A stretch of DNA of 64,000 nt from JAAYHG01 sp012735455. GTDB lineage: Bacteria > Bacillota > DTU030 > DUMP01. Position numbers and translations under genes: made by a program. The stretch is from contig JBMNIX010000013.1 of NCBI GenBank assembly GCA_050951365.1, forward strand, positions 1 through 64,000, written 5' to 3'. Shown here one piece after another: positions 18,449 through 26,440 of this stretch; within the stretch, counting starts at the first letter, position 1; each line of letters starts with the position of its first letter. A model generated the notes under the pieces. That model saw only the letters and a program-made list of their open reading frames with translations, was not told the origin of the DNA and did not search any database.

Positions 18449-18785
18449 ACTCTTGGGGCGGTGGTAGCGGTGGTAAGTCTCCCCTCTCCTCTAAACGGTC
18501 TAGAATCAGCTTGTAGCCATCCGCTCCGTAATTAAGGAATTTCTTTACCCTGCTGATGGTGGCAGTACTCATGCCTGTCCGGGCGGTAATGTGCTCGTAA
18601 GTATAGCCAGCGCGCAGCATCCGCGCCGCCTCCAAACGTTGAGCCAAGGCCTGAATCTCGCCAATGGTGCAGATGTCTTCTAATAAGCGAGCACTCTCCT
18701 CCGGTGTTTCCAAAGCCGCAAAGGCCAGGCACAGCTGGTCGGTAAGTTCATCTCGCCACTTTGGTTCGTAAGCCATCTGGCCCAC
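18447..18785 (-). CDS. YerC/YecD-family TrpR-related DNA-binding protein
   Basis: 112 aa. A TrpR-like all-helical fold: ALETPEESARLLEDICT, IQALAQRLEAARMLRAGYTYEHI, then the helix-turn-helix ARTGMSTATISRVKKFLNYGADGY. This matches the YerC/YecD family of Bacillota, small regulators of uncertain target. It lies downstream of the spoVB-like gene on the opposite side of an ~88-base gap with an A/T-rich stretch and shares a terminator with luxS. No tryptophan-binding role can be inferred. Confidence 0.85.
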   Translation of the reverse strand: MGQMAYEPKWRDELTDQLCLAFAALETPEESARLLEDICTIGEIQALAQRLEAARMLRAGYTYEHITARTGMSTATISRVKKFLNYGADGYKLILDRLEERGDLPPLPPPQE

Positions 18786-18873
18786 CCCCCCAGCGCAGTT
18801 CGCTTTTTGTTTTTAATAAAGCATTTCGCTAAAAGGACTTTAATTCCTTCTAGCTGCAACATTTATTTCCTAC

Positions 18874-20391
18874 TCAGCGGGGGCGTATAAGCCAAGCTTC
18901 AGGGAACAGCATCCCTAGAAGCAGCGCTAACACCCCATAAACTGCGGCCCCGGCAGCTACTGCTCCTAGAGTCGCTACCGCTAGGGGCCAACCGCAGTCA
19001 AGGACCCAGGACAGCACAAACCTGACAACAGGAAACATGATGCTAGCAGCTACAGTCGGGAAGAAAAAAAAGCTGGCACGGAGACTCCCCGGTATTTTCT
19101 GGATCAAAGGAATTAGTATCAAGACAGCGGCCAACGAAAAACCCAGGGCTGTCCCTAAAGCAGCACCCCGGATATTAAGCAGCGGCAGGGCGCTCAAGTG
19201 GTAGTCTAAGACCGCATTTAACAGACCTCCGCAGAAGATGGCCAGCACTGCCCACCTACCCAATCCCATACTGTGTAACAGAGCGCTGCCGGTTTCCATA
19301 AGGCAAAGACCTATGGTACCAAAAGCAAGGTAGCGCAGCGGCACTGCCGCTTCAAGAGAGTTGAAAAGCACCAAACAAATCTCTTCTGGTAGGGCATACA
19401 GCCCAGCCACTGCCGGAATCGCTACTGCCAGGGTGAGGCTCAAGGCCTGCCGAACACGCCGGGTGGCCTGCAACTGGTCACCTTGGGCCAGGGCTCCAGC
19501 AATGGAAGGCACCAAGGCTGTAGCCAGGGCAGCGGTAGCCACTGTAGGGATACCTACCAAGGACATGGCCATCCCCGCATGGTGCCCAAAAAGAGCTGTG
19601 GCTGTGCGCATGGGAATTCCTCCGGCCTGCAACCGAAGCGGAACAATGGCAGCGTCCACCATTTGCATGACCGGCATGATAAACGACCCCAACATCACGG
19701 GTAGAGACACAGAGCAAAGTTGTCTGGCTGATACATACCAGTCACCGGAACCCACCCCCTGGGACAGCCGCGGCTTGCACCGCTGCTGCCACTCCAGGAA
19801 AAGGACCACACTGGCGGCACCACCAGCCGCTCCCGCCGTGGCTCCGGCTGCGGCATACTCCAACCCTAAGGGGAGCATAAGGTGGGCCAGCAAAAGCATG
19901 GTGGCAACCCGGCAAACCTGTTCTAACGCCTGGCCTTGGGCCAATACCGAAAGCATCTGCCGCCCCTGGAAGTAACCCTTGAGACTCCCTTCCACCGCCA
20001 CCAAGAACACCGCCGGTGCCAGGGCCCGCAGGGGCAGTTCAGCCCGGGGGTCACCCAGGAGCTTTGTGGCCAACAAAGGTGCAGCCCCAAAAAGGAGGAC
20101 TGCCAAGATCAGCCCCTGCAGGATAAGGAGTTGACGGCCGATGGCATAGATGCGCCAAGCCTTGTCCTCTCGTCTTAGGGCAAGTTGTTCTGCCATGAAA
20201 CGAGCAATAGCCAAGGGTAGTCCACCGCTGGCCAAAATGACAGCCACACCGAAAACAGGATAGGCCATCTGATACAAACCTATTCCTTCCGCTCCCAAGA
20301 GGTAGCTTAACGGTACGCGATAGAAGACCCCAATGAATTTTGTAAGTGCTCCGGAAATTAGAAGCACAAGAACGCCCTGCGCCAGGGACAA
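18874..20391 (-). CDS. SpoVB-like MOP-superfamily flippase/polysaccharide exporter
   Basis: 505 aa with about 14 membrane helices. The N-terminus GALTKFIGVFYRVPLSYLLGAEGIGLYQMAYP is characteristic of the SpoVB/polysaccharide-biosynthesis (MATE-like, MurJ-related) family. SpoVB acts in spore cortex formation and other members flip lipid-linked precursors, so a lipid II-type substrate is likely but not proven. The start is a TTG at 20391 preceded by GGAGGGGGG; I see no better ATG. The leader between this gene and the yhcN-like gene carries two mutually exclusive hairpins. Confidence 0.85.
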   Translation of the reverse strand: MSLAQGVLVLLISGALTKFIGVFYRVPLSYLLGAEGIGLYQMAYPVFGVAVILASGGLPLAIARFMAEQLALRREDKAWRIYAIGRQLLILQGLILAVLLFGAAPLLATKLLGDPRAELPLRALAPAVFLVAVEGSLKGYFQGRQMLSVLAQGQALEQVCRVATMLLLAHLMLPLGLEYAAAGATAGAAGGAASVVLFLEWQQRCKPRLSQGVGSGDWYVSARQLCSVSLPVMLGSFIMPVMQMVDAAIVPLRLQAGGIPMRTATALFGHHAGMAMSLVGIPTVATAALATALVPSIAGALAQGDQLQATRRVRQALSLTLAVAIPAVAGLYALPEEICLVLFNSLEAAVPLRYLAFGTIGLCLMETGSALLHSMGLGRWAVLAIFCGGLLNAVLDYHLSALPLLNIRGAALGTALGFSLAAVLILIPLIQKIPGSLRASFFFFPTVAASIMFPVVRFVLSWVLDCGWPLAVATLGAVAAGAAVYGVLALLLGMLFPEAWLIRPR

Positions 20392-20437
20392 GGTCTCTGC
20401 CCCCCTCCACGCTTCCTCTGGTGATTCTTACGCAGCG

Positions 20438-20491
20438 GGAGGGTGTATTATGTACCCTCCGCCCTGGCGTCACCAGTATATGGGCGGAGGG
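20438..20491 (-). promoter_or_regulatory. Alternative hairpins in the spoVB-like leader
   Basis: One 10-bp perfect stem pairs 20455-20464 with 20482-20491 (CCCTCCGCCC / GGGCGGAGGG). A second stem pairs 20438-20444 (GGAGGGT) with 20454-20460 (ACCCTCC). Both use 20455-20460, so they cannot form together. The stem lies between the yhcN-like stop and the spoVB-like TTG start. There is no T run, so it could be a leader switch, a processing site or a weak terminator; only the pairing is seen. Confidence 0.4.
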
Positions 20492-20519
20492 ATGGCGGAT
20501 AGGTTATTACAAGGTGAAC

Positions 20520-21059
20520 TTATTTCACTCCCGGGGCCATGCGCTTCATCAGATCGTTTAGATCCTCGGTAAAAGTCTTGACCGGTTTTCCTTCCTTTAC
20601 TCCCTCAGCAATTTGGCGCACGCGAGCAACAGTGGCATCATCTGTGGCTACAGCCACGTTCTTGATCCGCGGGTCAGCACGACGGACACGACTGCTGATG
20701 TCATTCTTTAACCCGGCAGCATCATCCTGGCCCCGCGGAGCATCGCTCTCCAGCTCCACACCCACCAGGGCAGTGTTACCTGAGAGAGCAACCCAGGCTC
20801 GTTTTACGCCTGCTACACTGGCTGCTTCACGGGCCAACTTGTCCTGGAGCGCCGCAACCTCCTTGGTTTCGGTCGGCATGGGCTCGTTGGCATTTGGCCC
20901 TTGTGGTGGAGGAGCCGTGCGTATTGGAGTGGGGCGCTCCGGCTGTGGAGTTCTGTCCGGCAAAGGCTTACGTTGGGCGGTTCGACAGCCGGTAAGGACC
21001 ACCGCTAAGATTAACACTAACAACCCAACCAACACACAGGCAAGAGTCTTTTTTTGCAT
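20520..21059 (-). CDS. YhcN/YlaJ-family sporulation lipoprotein
   Basis: 179 aa. A lipoprotein signal peptide (residues 1-24, lipobox VLTGC) is followed by a Pro-rich linker and then the YhcN/YlaJ domain: VAALQDKLAREAASVAGVKRAWVALSGNTALVGVEL, SRVRRADPRIKNVAVATDD and IAEGVKEGKPVKTFTEDLNDLMKRM. Members are found in spore membranes of Bacillus and in germination-related contexts. It is probably attached to the outer face of the cytoplasmic or forespore membrane. AGGAGG precedes the ATG. A terminator separates it from the upstream decarboxylase gene. Confidence 0.85.
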   Translation of the reverse strand: MQKKTLACVLVGLLVLILAVVLTGCRTAQRKPLPDRTPQPERPTPIRTAPPPQGPNANEPMPTETKEVAALQDKLAREAASVAGVKRAWVALSGNTALVGVELESDAPRGQDDAAGLKNDISSRVRRADPRIKNVAVATDDATVARVRQIAEGVKEGKPVKTFTEDLNDLMKRMAPGVK

Positions 21060-21113
21060 AGTTTTTCACCTCCTCCCTCACACTTAGTATCGTAAGCAGG
21101 AACTTCAACTATC

Positions 21114-21142
21114 CAAAAAAAAGATCCCAGGACTGGCCTGGG
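21114..21142 (-). terminator. Terminator of the Orn/Lys/Arg decarboxylase gene
   Basis: CCCAGG (21126-21131) pairs with CCTGGG (21137-21142) in minus-strand RNA, immediately after the decarboxylase stop at 21144, and is followed by a run of eight T (21115-21122). Confidence 0.8.
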
Positions 21143-21143
21143 T

Positions 21144-22607
21144 TTACTCCTTGACCACGCGCAGGCGTGTTAACCCACCGTCCTGGGGCCCTTGGATACG
21201 ATAACCATTTTCTTTCATAAATTCAATATGCTCTATGATCTCCGGTGTAACCTCTTCACCCGGACAAAGGATGGGAATGCCAGGAGGATAACAGGTGACT
21301 GTCTCCATGCTAATGCGTCCTTTGGCAGCCACCAAAGGAACAGTATCCGCTGGAGCAAAAAAAGCCTCCCGCGGGGTAATTACTTGCCGTGGTATAGGTG
21401 GCAAAGCATCGACACCAATTTGCCGCACCGCCCGAGCAGTATTTTCGCGCACCAGCTCCGCTAGAGCTTTAAGTAGGCGCTCTACATCTTCCTCTGTGGT
21501 GCCGGGGCCAACGATGAAAAGTACGTTATAAAGATCCGACAGCTCCACCTGTATACCGTGCTCATAACGCAGATAGAGTTCTGCCTGTTGTCCCGTAATT
21601 CCGAGACCCTTAACACTCACCGTTACCTTCGTAAGGTCCAAGTCCACTGCCCCCGCCCGCGAACAGTATTCACGCCCAAAGGTGGTCAAGCCGGGTAACC
21701 GTCGCACACCGTTGCGCAGTCGTTCCGCCAGCTCCAGGGTACGCGTCAGTATGGCCCTACCATCCCGCACCATCTGCTGTCGGGCCAGATCTAGTGAGGC
21801 CATGAGCAGATAAGAAGCGCTGGTACTTAGGATAACCCCTAACACCGCCCGTAGACGCCCACGGTCGACGCGCTCACCCTTCACGTGCAGCCATGAGCTT
21901 TGCGTTAGACTGCAGAGGATTTTGTGTGCACCCTGGGCGCAGGCGTCTACTCCCTGACGGAGAGCCCCGGGCGGGAGGTCTTCATGGAAATAAAAATGCG
22001 GACCGTGAGCCTCATCAATGAGTAAGGGCAGACCACGCTTGTGTACCAAAGCAGCTATAGCTGCCAAATCGGATGTCACACCATAATAAGTGGGACTAAT
22101 GAGAAGGACCGCTTTGGCTTTAGGATGGGCGACCAAGGCCTCCTCCACTTTTTCGGGAGTTACACCTAGAGCAATACCCTGTTCGCGATCCACCTCTGGA
22201 GTAACGAAGACAGGACGTGCACCGCTCAAGATCACTCCAGAAACCATGGACTTGTGCATGTTGCGCGGTACTATGATTTCCTCACCTGGTCCCACGGTTC
22301 CCAGGATTAGCGCCTGCAGACCGGACGAGGTTCCGTTAATGAGAAAATAACTGGCATCGGCACCAAAGGCACGCGCCAAAAGTTCTTCAGCTTCCCGGAT
22401 GACACCAGTGGGCTGCAGCAGATCATCCAGGCCCTCCACACCGGTGATATCCAGTTCAAACGCCCTTCGGCCCAAGATAGCCAGGGCCTCCGGAGAGGCA
22501 CCTGTCCCGCCCTTGTGTCCTGGCATATGAAAGCGTGTTACCTTATCCTTGGCGTAGCGGGCAACAGCCTCGGCCAAGGGTGCCTGTCCAAGATCGGTCA
22601 TTACCAT
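21144..22607 (-). CDS. PLP-dependent Orn/Lys/Arg decarboxylase (short type)
   Basis: 487 aa, the short Bacillota type of the group III decarboxylases (SpeA/Cad/YaaO kind). Visible motifs are FHMPGHKGG at the N-terminus, SYFLINGTSSGLQALILG, LLIDEAHGPHFYFH (PLP-ring Asp) and AHKILCSLTQSSWLH with the Schiff-base Lys. The C-terminal part ends YPPGIPILCPGEE as in the family. It produces agmatine, cadaverine or putrescine; the substrate cannot be told from sequence. It lies 13 bases after the CofE-like gene. Confidence 0.9.
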   Translation of the reverse strand: MVMTDLGQAPLAEAVARYAKDKVTRFHMPGHKGGTGASPEALAILGRRAFELDITGVEGLDDLLQPTGVIREAEELLARAFGADASYFLINGTSSGLQALILGTVGPGEEIIVPRNMHKSMVSGVILSGARPVFVTPEVDREQGIALGVTPEKVEEALVAHPKAKAVLLISPTYYGVTSDLAAIAALVHKRGLPLLIDEAHGPHFYFHEDLPPGALRQGVDACAQGAHKILCSLTQSSWLHVKGERVDRGRLRAVLGVILSTSASYLLMASLDLARQQMVRDGRAILTRTLELAERLRNGVRRLPGLTTFGREYCSRAGAVDLDLTKVTVSVKGLGITGQQAELYLRYEHGIQVELSDLYNVLFIVGPGTTEEDVERLLKALAELVRENTARAVRQIGVDALPPIPRQVITPREAFFAPADTVPLVAAKGRISMETVTCYPPGIPILCPGEEVTPEIIEHIEFMKENGYRIQGPQDGGLTRLRVVKE

Positions 22608-22620
22608 CTTTTCACCCCTC

Positions 22621-23265
22621 TTACGCCACCCGGCGGTAGTCCTTGATCACCGTTAGCGGTGTCTGCTGTTCGTAATTGCCTGCCGGATTATCTATTAGAA
22701 GTGACCTCACAAGGCGGCGCATCACACCCCGCGACGCCCCCACCACATCCACTTTGCCCAAGTCGTTGGCATCAACAATAACCGTATCCACACCCATGCG
22801 CTCGGCCACATCCTGCGCCACCTTGTCCGCTTCTAGTGGACCGAGCACGATGTGGGCGTGATAGGGGGGCATTGTACCGGCCACATCGTCAATGAGCGCC
22901 GCAGGCATCCCAGCAACGCGATAAAAGAATCCGGGCAGCTTAAGCAGCCGGCCCACTGCACCAGCAGCAGCTGCCAAGAGGATTCGCCAGGTACCCACAT
23001 CCCTCATGGCCAGTTGCATGGTGGCGGGCGACGTCAAGCTACCGTGCCGCTTGGTAAAGCGGCAAAGAAACCGGGCCAATCGCCCAGCTTTTACGTCTTC
23101 GGGGCGCACAAACCGTCCCTGAGCAATTGCCACCACGCTCTCGGCGATAACAATCAGATCACCAGGAACAGCCACTCGGCGTGCATAGCGCTCCACGACC
23201 TCTACTATATCATCTTTTTCGGTAATAAGGTGAGTACGCAGAGGGATTTTTACCACTGCTTTCAC
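22621..23265 (-). CDS. F420-0:gamma-glutamyl ligase (CofE)-like protein
   Basis: 214 aa. It resembles the CofE fold: PLRTHLITEKDDIVEVVERYA at the N-terminus, PGDLIVIAESVVAIAQGR, then VDTVIVDANDLGKVDVVGAS near the C-terminus. True CofE adds glutamates to coenzyme F420; many Clostridia that make no F420 carry such paralogues with unknown substrates, so the specific reaction is not assigned. It is probably co-transcribed with the decarboxylase. Upstream is a 181-base gap to the glnA terminator. Confidence 0.75.
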   Translation of the reverse strand: MKAVVKIPLRTHLITEKDDIVEVVERYARRVAVPGDLIVIAESVVAIAQGRFVRPEDVKAGRLARFLCRFTKRHGSLTSPATMQLAMRDVGTWRILLAAAAGAVGRLLKLPGFFYRVAGMPAALIDDVAGTMPPYHAHIVLGPLEADKVAQDVAERMGVDTVIVDANDLGKVDVVGASRGVMRRLVRSLLIDNPAGNYEQQTPLTVIKDYRRVA

Positions 23266-23394
23266 CTCCTCCTTTTCGCATGCTATGATGAATCTCCTTT
23301 TTTGGTGCTTGATTAATTTATGTACGGCAACAATTGGAGTGCCTGACCACTAGAACGCTGTTTCCGACTTAGTGTTGGAAACTAGGCTTTTGCA

Positions 23395-23435
23395 GTCAGA
23401 AAGCGTTTGGCCGAAAACGCCAAACGCTTTCTGAC
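23395..23435 (-). terminator. 17-bp perfect hairpin after glnA
   Basis: A perfect 17-bp stem (23395-23411 with 23419-23435) and 7-base loop lie 12 bases downstream of the glnA stop. There is only a short T-poor tail on the minus strand, so termination may be weak; the hairpin could also protect the glnA mRNA. The rest of 23266-23394 shows nothing recognisable. Confidence 0.6.
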
Positions 23436-23446
23436 TTGCATAACGT

Positions 23447-24781
23447 TTAAATGACGTTCAGATACTGGTCCAACTCCCACTGGTGGACCTGGGTGCGATA
23501 AAGATTCCATTCAATTTCCTTGGCCTCAATGAAGCGATCTAGCACATGTTTACCTAAAGTCTCCTTAATAATCGTGTCTCGGCTTAGCTCCCCCAAGGCT
23601 TCCCCAAGACTAGTCGGTAGGCTCAGGATATGCATTGCCCGCCGGTCTTCTTCTGTGAGACCGTAAACATTCTCATTCACTGGACCAGGGGGCGTCAAGT
23701 TACGCTTGATTCCATCCAAACCTGCCCTGAGCACCACCGCCAGGGTTAGGTAAGGATTGCTGGATGGATCAGGACTCCTCAGCTCCAACCGCGTTCCAAT
23801 TCCGCGGCGCGCCGGCACACGAATCAAGGGACTTCTGTTCGCCAGAGACCAAGCAATATAAACCGGGGCCTCATAGCCGGTAACCAGGCGCTTATACGAG
23901 TTCACCAAGGGATTGGTAATAGCAGTATAGCCTGGGGCATGCACCATAAGGCCCGCCAGGAAGTTGAGCGCCAGGGAACTGAGCTGATACTTGCCAGCGG
24001 GATCGTAAAACACGTTTTCCCCGTCCTTGAACAACGAGATGTGGCAGTGCATACCCGAGCCAGGGATACCGTAAATGGGTTTCGGCATAAAAGTAGCGTG
24101 CAGGTTGTGCTCCTTGGCCACCATCCGCACTGCCAAGCGGAAGGTGGTAATATTGTCTGCAGTGGTCAAAGCATTGGCATACTTAAAGTCTATCTCGTGC
24201 TGACCCGGTCCCACCTCATGGTGGGCTGCCTCAATCTCAAAGCCTAGCTTCTCCAGTGCCAGGACCATGTCCTGCCGAGCGTGCTCCCCCAAGTCGATGG
24301 GTGTCAAGTCGAAGTAACTTGCCCGGTCTAGGGTGTGGGTGGTGGGGCGCCCGTGTTCATCCCGCTCAAAAAGGTAGAACTCCGGTTCCGGACCCACATT
24401 CATCTCAAAACCAAGCTCCGCAGCCTCAGCCAAGGCCCGTTTTAACACGTAACGTGGATCCCCTTCAAAGGGTGTGCCGTCTGGCTTGTAAACATCGCAG
24501 ATCAAGCGCCCTGTACGGATGTGGTTACCGTTTTCCCGAGGGTAGATGACAAAAGTGTTTGGGTCCGGTCGTAATGCCATGTCAGACTCGTTGATGCGGA
24601 CAAAACCCGCAATAGATGAGCCGTCAAACATCGTCTCGCCGTTTAGCGCTCTTTCCAACTGGCTAAGAGGGATAGCCACATTCTTACTAGCGCCAAGGAT
24701 ATCGGTAATCTGGAGAAAGATCATCTCCACATGTTCTTCTTTAGCTATACGGAGAACATCAGCCTCAGTATATTTGAACAC
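23447..24781 (-). CDS. glnA: Type I glutamine synthetase
   Basis: 444 aa, the short GSI-alpha type of Bacillota, without the adenylylation loop of proteobacterial enzymes. It makes glutamine from glutamate, ammonia and ATP. Motifs: FDGSSIAGF near the N-terminus, HHEVGPGQHEIDFKYA, the ATP-binding KPIYGIPGSGMHCHIS and the NRSPLIRVPARRG segment. The start is GTG at 24781. The upstream MerR-type gene overlaps by 37 bases, giving the glnR-glnA arrangement common in Bacillota. Confidence 0.97.
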   Translation of the reverse strand: MFKYTEADVLRIAKEEHVEMIFLQITDILGASKNVAIPLSQLERALNGETMFDGSSIAGFVRINESDMALRPDPNTFVIYPRENGNHIRTGRLICDVYKPDGTPFEGDPRYVLKRALAEAAELGFEMNVGPEPEFYLFERDEHGRPTTHTLDRASYFDLTPIDLGEHARQDMVLALEKLGFEIEAAHHEVGPGQHEIDFKYANALTTADNITTFRLAVRMVAKEHNLHATFMPKPIYGIPGSGMHCHISLFKDGENVFYDPAGKYQLSSLALNFLAGLMVHAPGYTAITNPLVNSYKRLVTGYEAPVYIAWSLANRSPLIRVPARRGIGTRLELRSPDPSSNPYLTLAVVLRAGLDGIKRNLTPPGPVNENVYGLTEEDRRAMHILSLPTSLGEALGELSRDTIIKETLGKHVLDRFIEAKEIEWNLYRTQVHQWELDQYLNVI

Positions 24782-25191
24782 CTTACATGCTCCCTTTCTT
24801 TCCTGCGTACAGCTCCTATAACCGCCCCCATGCCATTATTTCTCCAATTATCTCTTTGGCAACGATTAACTGACAGGTAAACGGCGCTGAGCCTAACCTG
24901 CTCCTGCTGCCGTACCAAATCCGTGACTCCTGCCCCCCGCGGCGGGGGTTGTCGTGTCGGTTGTGGCAGTTGAGCTCTTAAGCAGGACTTATCTAACTGG
25001 GCTGATCGAAAGTAAACCCCCTCAAGGCGTTCCACCTCAAGCGGCGAATAGCGCTTCTGGTAGCCAGTGGTACAAGCAGGCATGATTAGACCCAGCTTCT
25101 CACAGTAGCGAATCTGCCCGTCCGTCAGGCCGGTAAGCTGCCAAACCATCCCAATGGAGTACACCAGAACATGTCGGTCGACATCAGCCAC
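24745..25191 (-). CDS. MerR-family regulator, GlnR-like
   Basis: 148 aa. Residues ~10-55 form a MerR winged helix: YSIGMVWQLTGLTDGQIRYCEKLGLIMPA followed by QKRYSPLEVERLEGV, close to the N-terminus of GlnR/TnrA. The rest is Arg/Gln rich and does not resemble GlnR; a frameshift near 25000 cannot be excluded. Its position directly before glnA suggests nitrogen control of glnA. GlnR is regulated by feedback-inhibited glutamine synthetase, which this partner could do, but the C-terminal part that GlnR uses for this is not recognisable here. Confidence 0.6.
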   Translation of the reverse strand: MADVDRHVLVYSIGMVWQLTGLTDGQIRYCEKLGLIMPACTTGYQKRYSPLEVERLEGVYFRSAQLDKSCLRAQLPQPTRQPPPRGAGVTDLVRQQEQVRLSAVYLSVNRCQRDNWRNNGMGAVIGAVRRKEREHVRCSNILRLMFSV

Positions 25192-25427
25192 GCTCGCACC
25201 CCCTCGTTATCCTTCTGTAATACAGAAAATGGAACCTGAAAAATTATGGACTTATTATACTATCCGGGTATTCACCTGACAAGAAGCAACGAAAACCATT
25301 TCTGGCATACACGACCGGTTTTTTCGTGGAAACTACATGTCCGCGGTTACATTTTTCTGGCGATATGCATACGTTATTCCTAAGGACCATCATGTGTGAC
25401 AGTTTTCTTCCTGGGAGGTAAGCATTT

Positions 25428-26321
25428 GTGTTTACTCCTGCTCTCTTAGTAAACCTCCGCACCCACCTATCTCAGGCCGGAGATACCAAACTCACAGGAG
25501 ACTCTCTGATAATTGTTGAGTTCTTTGGTTCGCCCACCGTTTCCACCCAAGAGGTAGGGCTAAACCTGTCTCTCAGCTTCTCTGGGGCGGAGCTTAACAT
25601 GCCAGCAGGTACCTACAACATCTACGATTCCTTGGTTAACAGGGTCGTACTGCAGCAGCTGGATGACACTGTTCATCTTACCGTAGAGCGAGATCTAGCA
25701 GCACCGTGGGAGTTGCGAGAGGAGATTGGTGCTGTTCACCGTTTTCACCTCCATCTTTTTCCCACCCCGCTGCAGGAAATTTTCACCGGGCGCATTGTGC
25801 TCCTGGACCCTTTGGCTCGTCCGGGAGCCTACAGCCCTACACGCCTTCCAGAGGCGGTACCTACCAGGGACATTGCCCAGCGCCTGGCCCGGCTGCTCGC
25901 TGCCGCCGGAGCAAGACCACACCAAAACAACAATTGGAGCGGCCTCCCGTCACTCAGCCTGAAGGACATCTGGTCCGGCCGGCGCTGTGACGTCGTCCTA
26001 GGCATCGCCACCTTGCTGAACCCCAAACGCCCATGCTCGGGCTTAGGCCTGCGCTATCGCGCCGGAGACCCTGCCAGCCTACGTCTGGCTCAAATTCTCA
26101 GGGCGGAGATAGAGCGCAAGCTCCCCCTGCCCCTCCTCTCTTTCTGCAACACAGGGAGCCAACTGCTGGGCGCCTCTCCCGTACCTGGTGTGGTGGCGGA
26201 GGTAGGTTGTCTCTCTCACCGGGTAGACGAGGGAATGCTGCGGGATATTGACCACAAGCAAAAACTCGCCCAAACCTTGTTCAATGGCTTGAAACACTTT
26301 TTTGCCGAACGCAGAATGTAG
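25428..26321 (+). CDS. N-acetylmuramoyl-L-alanine amidase fold, catalytic His lost
   Basis: 297 aa. Residues ~1-115 form an AMIN-like beta-rich part (VGLNLSLSFSGAELNMPAG). Residues ~120-297 align with Amidase_3 enzymes: GRIVLLDPLARPG at the place of the usual VxIDPGHGG, RDIAQRLARLLAAAGA (helix), DVVLGIATLL in place of xSIHANA, SLRLAQILRAEIERKL and PGVVAEVGCLSH (usual VEVGFLSN). Both zinc histidines are gone (DPLAR, IATLL) although the helices and last strand are well kept. GGGAGGT precedes a GTG start. It is probably a non-hydrolytic peptidoglycan-binding or regulatory protein. Nothing shows regulation. Confidence 0.75.
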   Translation: MFTPALLVNLRTHLSQAGDTKLTGDSLIIVEFFGSPTVSTQEVGLNLSLSFSGAELNMPAGTYNIYDSLVNRVVLQQLDDTVHLTVERDLAAPWELREEIGAVHRFHLHLFPTPLQEIFTGRIVLLDPLARPGAYSPTRLPEAVPTRDIAQRLARLLAAAGARPHQNNNWSGLPSLSLKDIWSGRRCDVVLGIATLLNPKRPCSGLGLRYRAGDPASLRLAQILRAEIERKLPLPLLSFCNTGSQLLGASPVPGVVAEVGCLSHRVDEGMLRDIDHKQKLAQTLFNGLKHFFAERRM

Positions 26322-26359
26322 AGTAACGTATAACCACACAGGCCAGGTTAAAGCTACAA

Positions 26360-26440
26360 ATCGAGTAGGAGGGGGCGGCTAGCCCCCGTCCTCTCACACC
26401 ACCGTACGTACCGTTCGGTATACGGCGGTTCACCAAGCTT
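26360..26440 (-). ncRNA. Group II intron domains V and VI
   Basis: Read on the minus strand, GAACCGCCGTATACC… pairs with GGTACGTACGGTGG as a domain V-like hairpin, followed by a long GC-rich stem with GGGGGCTAGCC (domain VI, which carries the branch-point adenosine). Typical of bacterial group II introns downstream of the maturase ORF. Confidence 0.65.
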
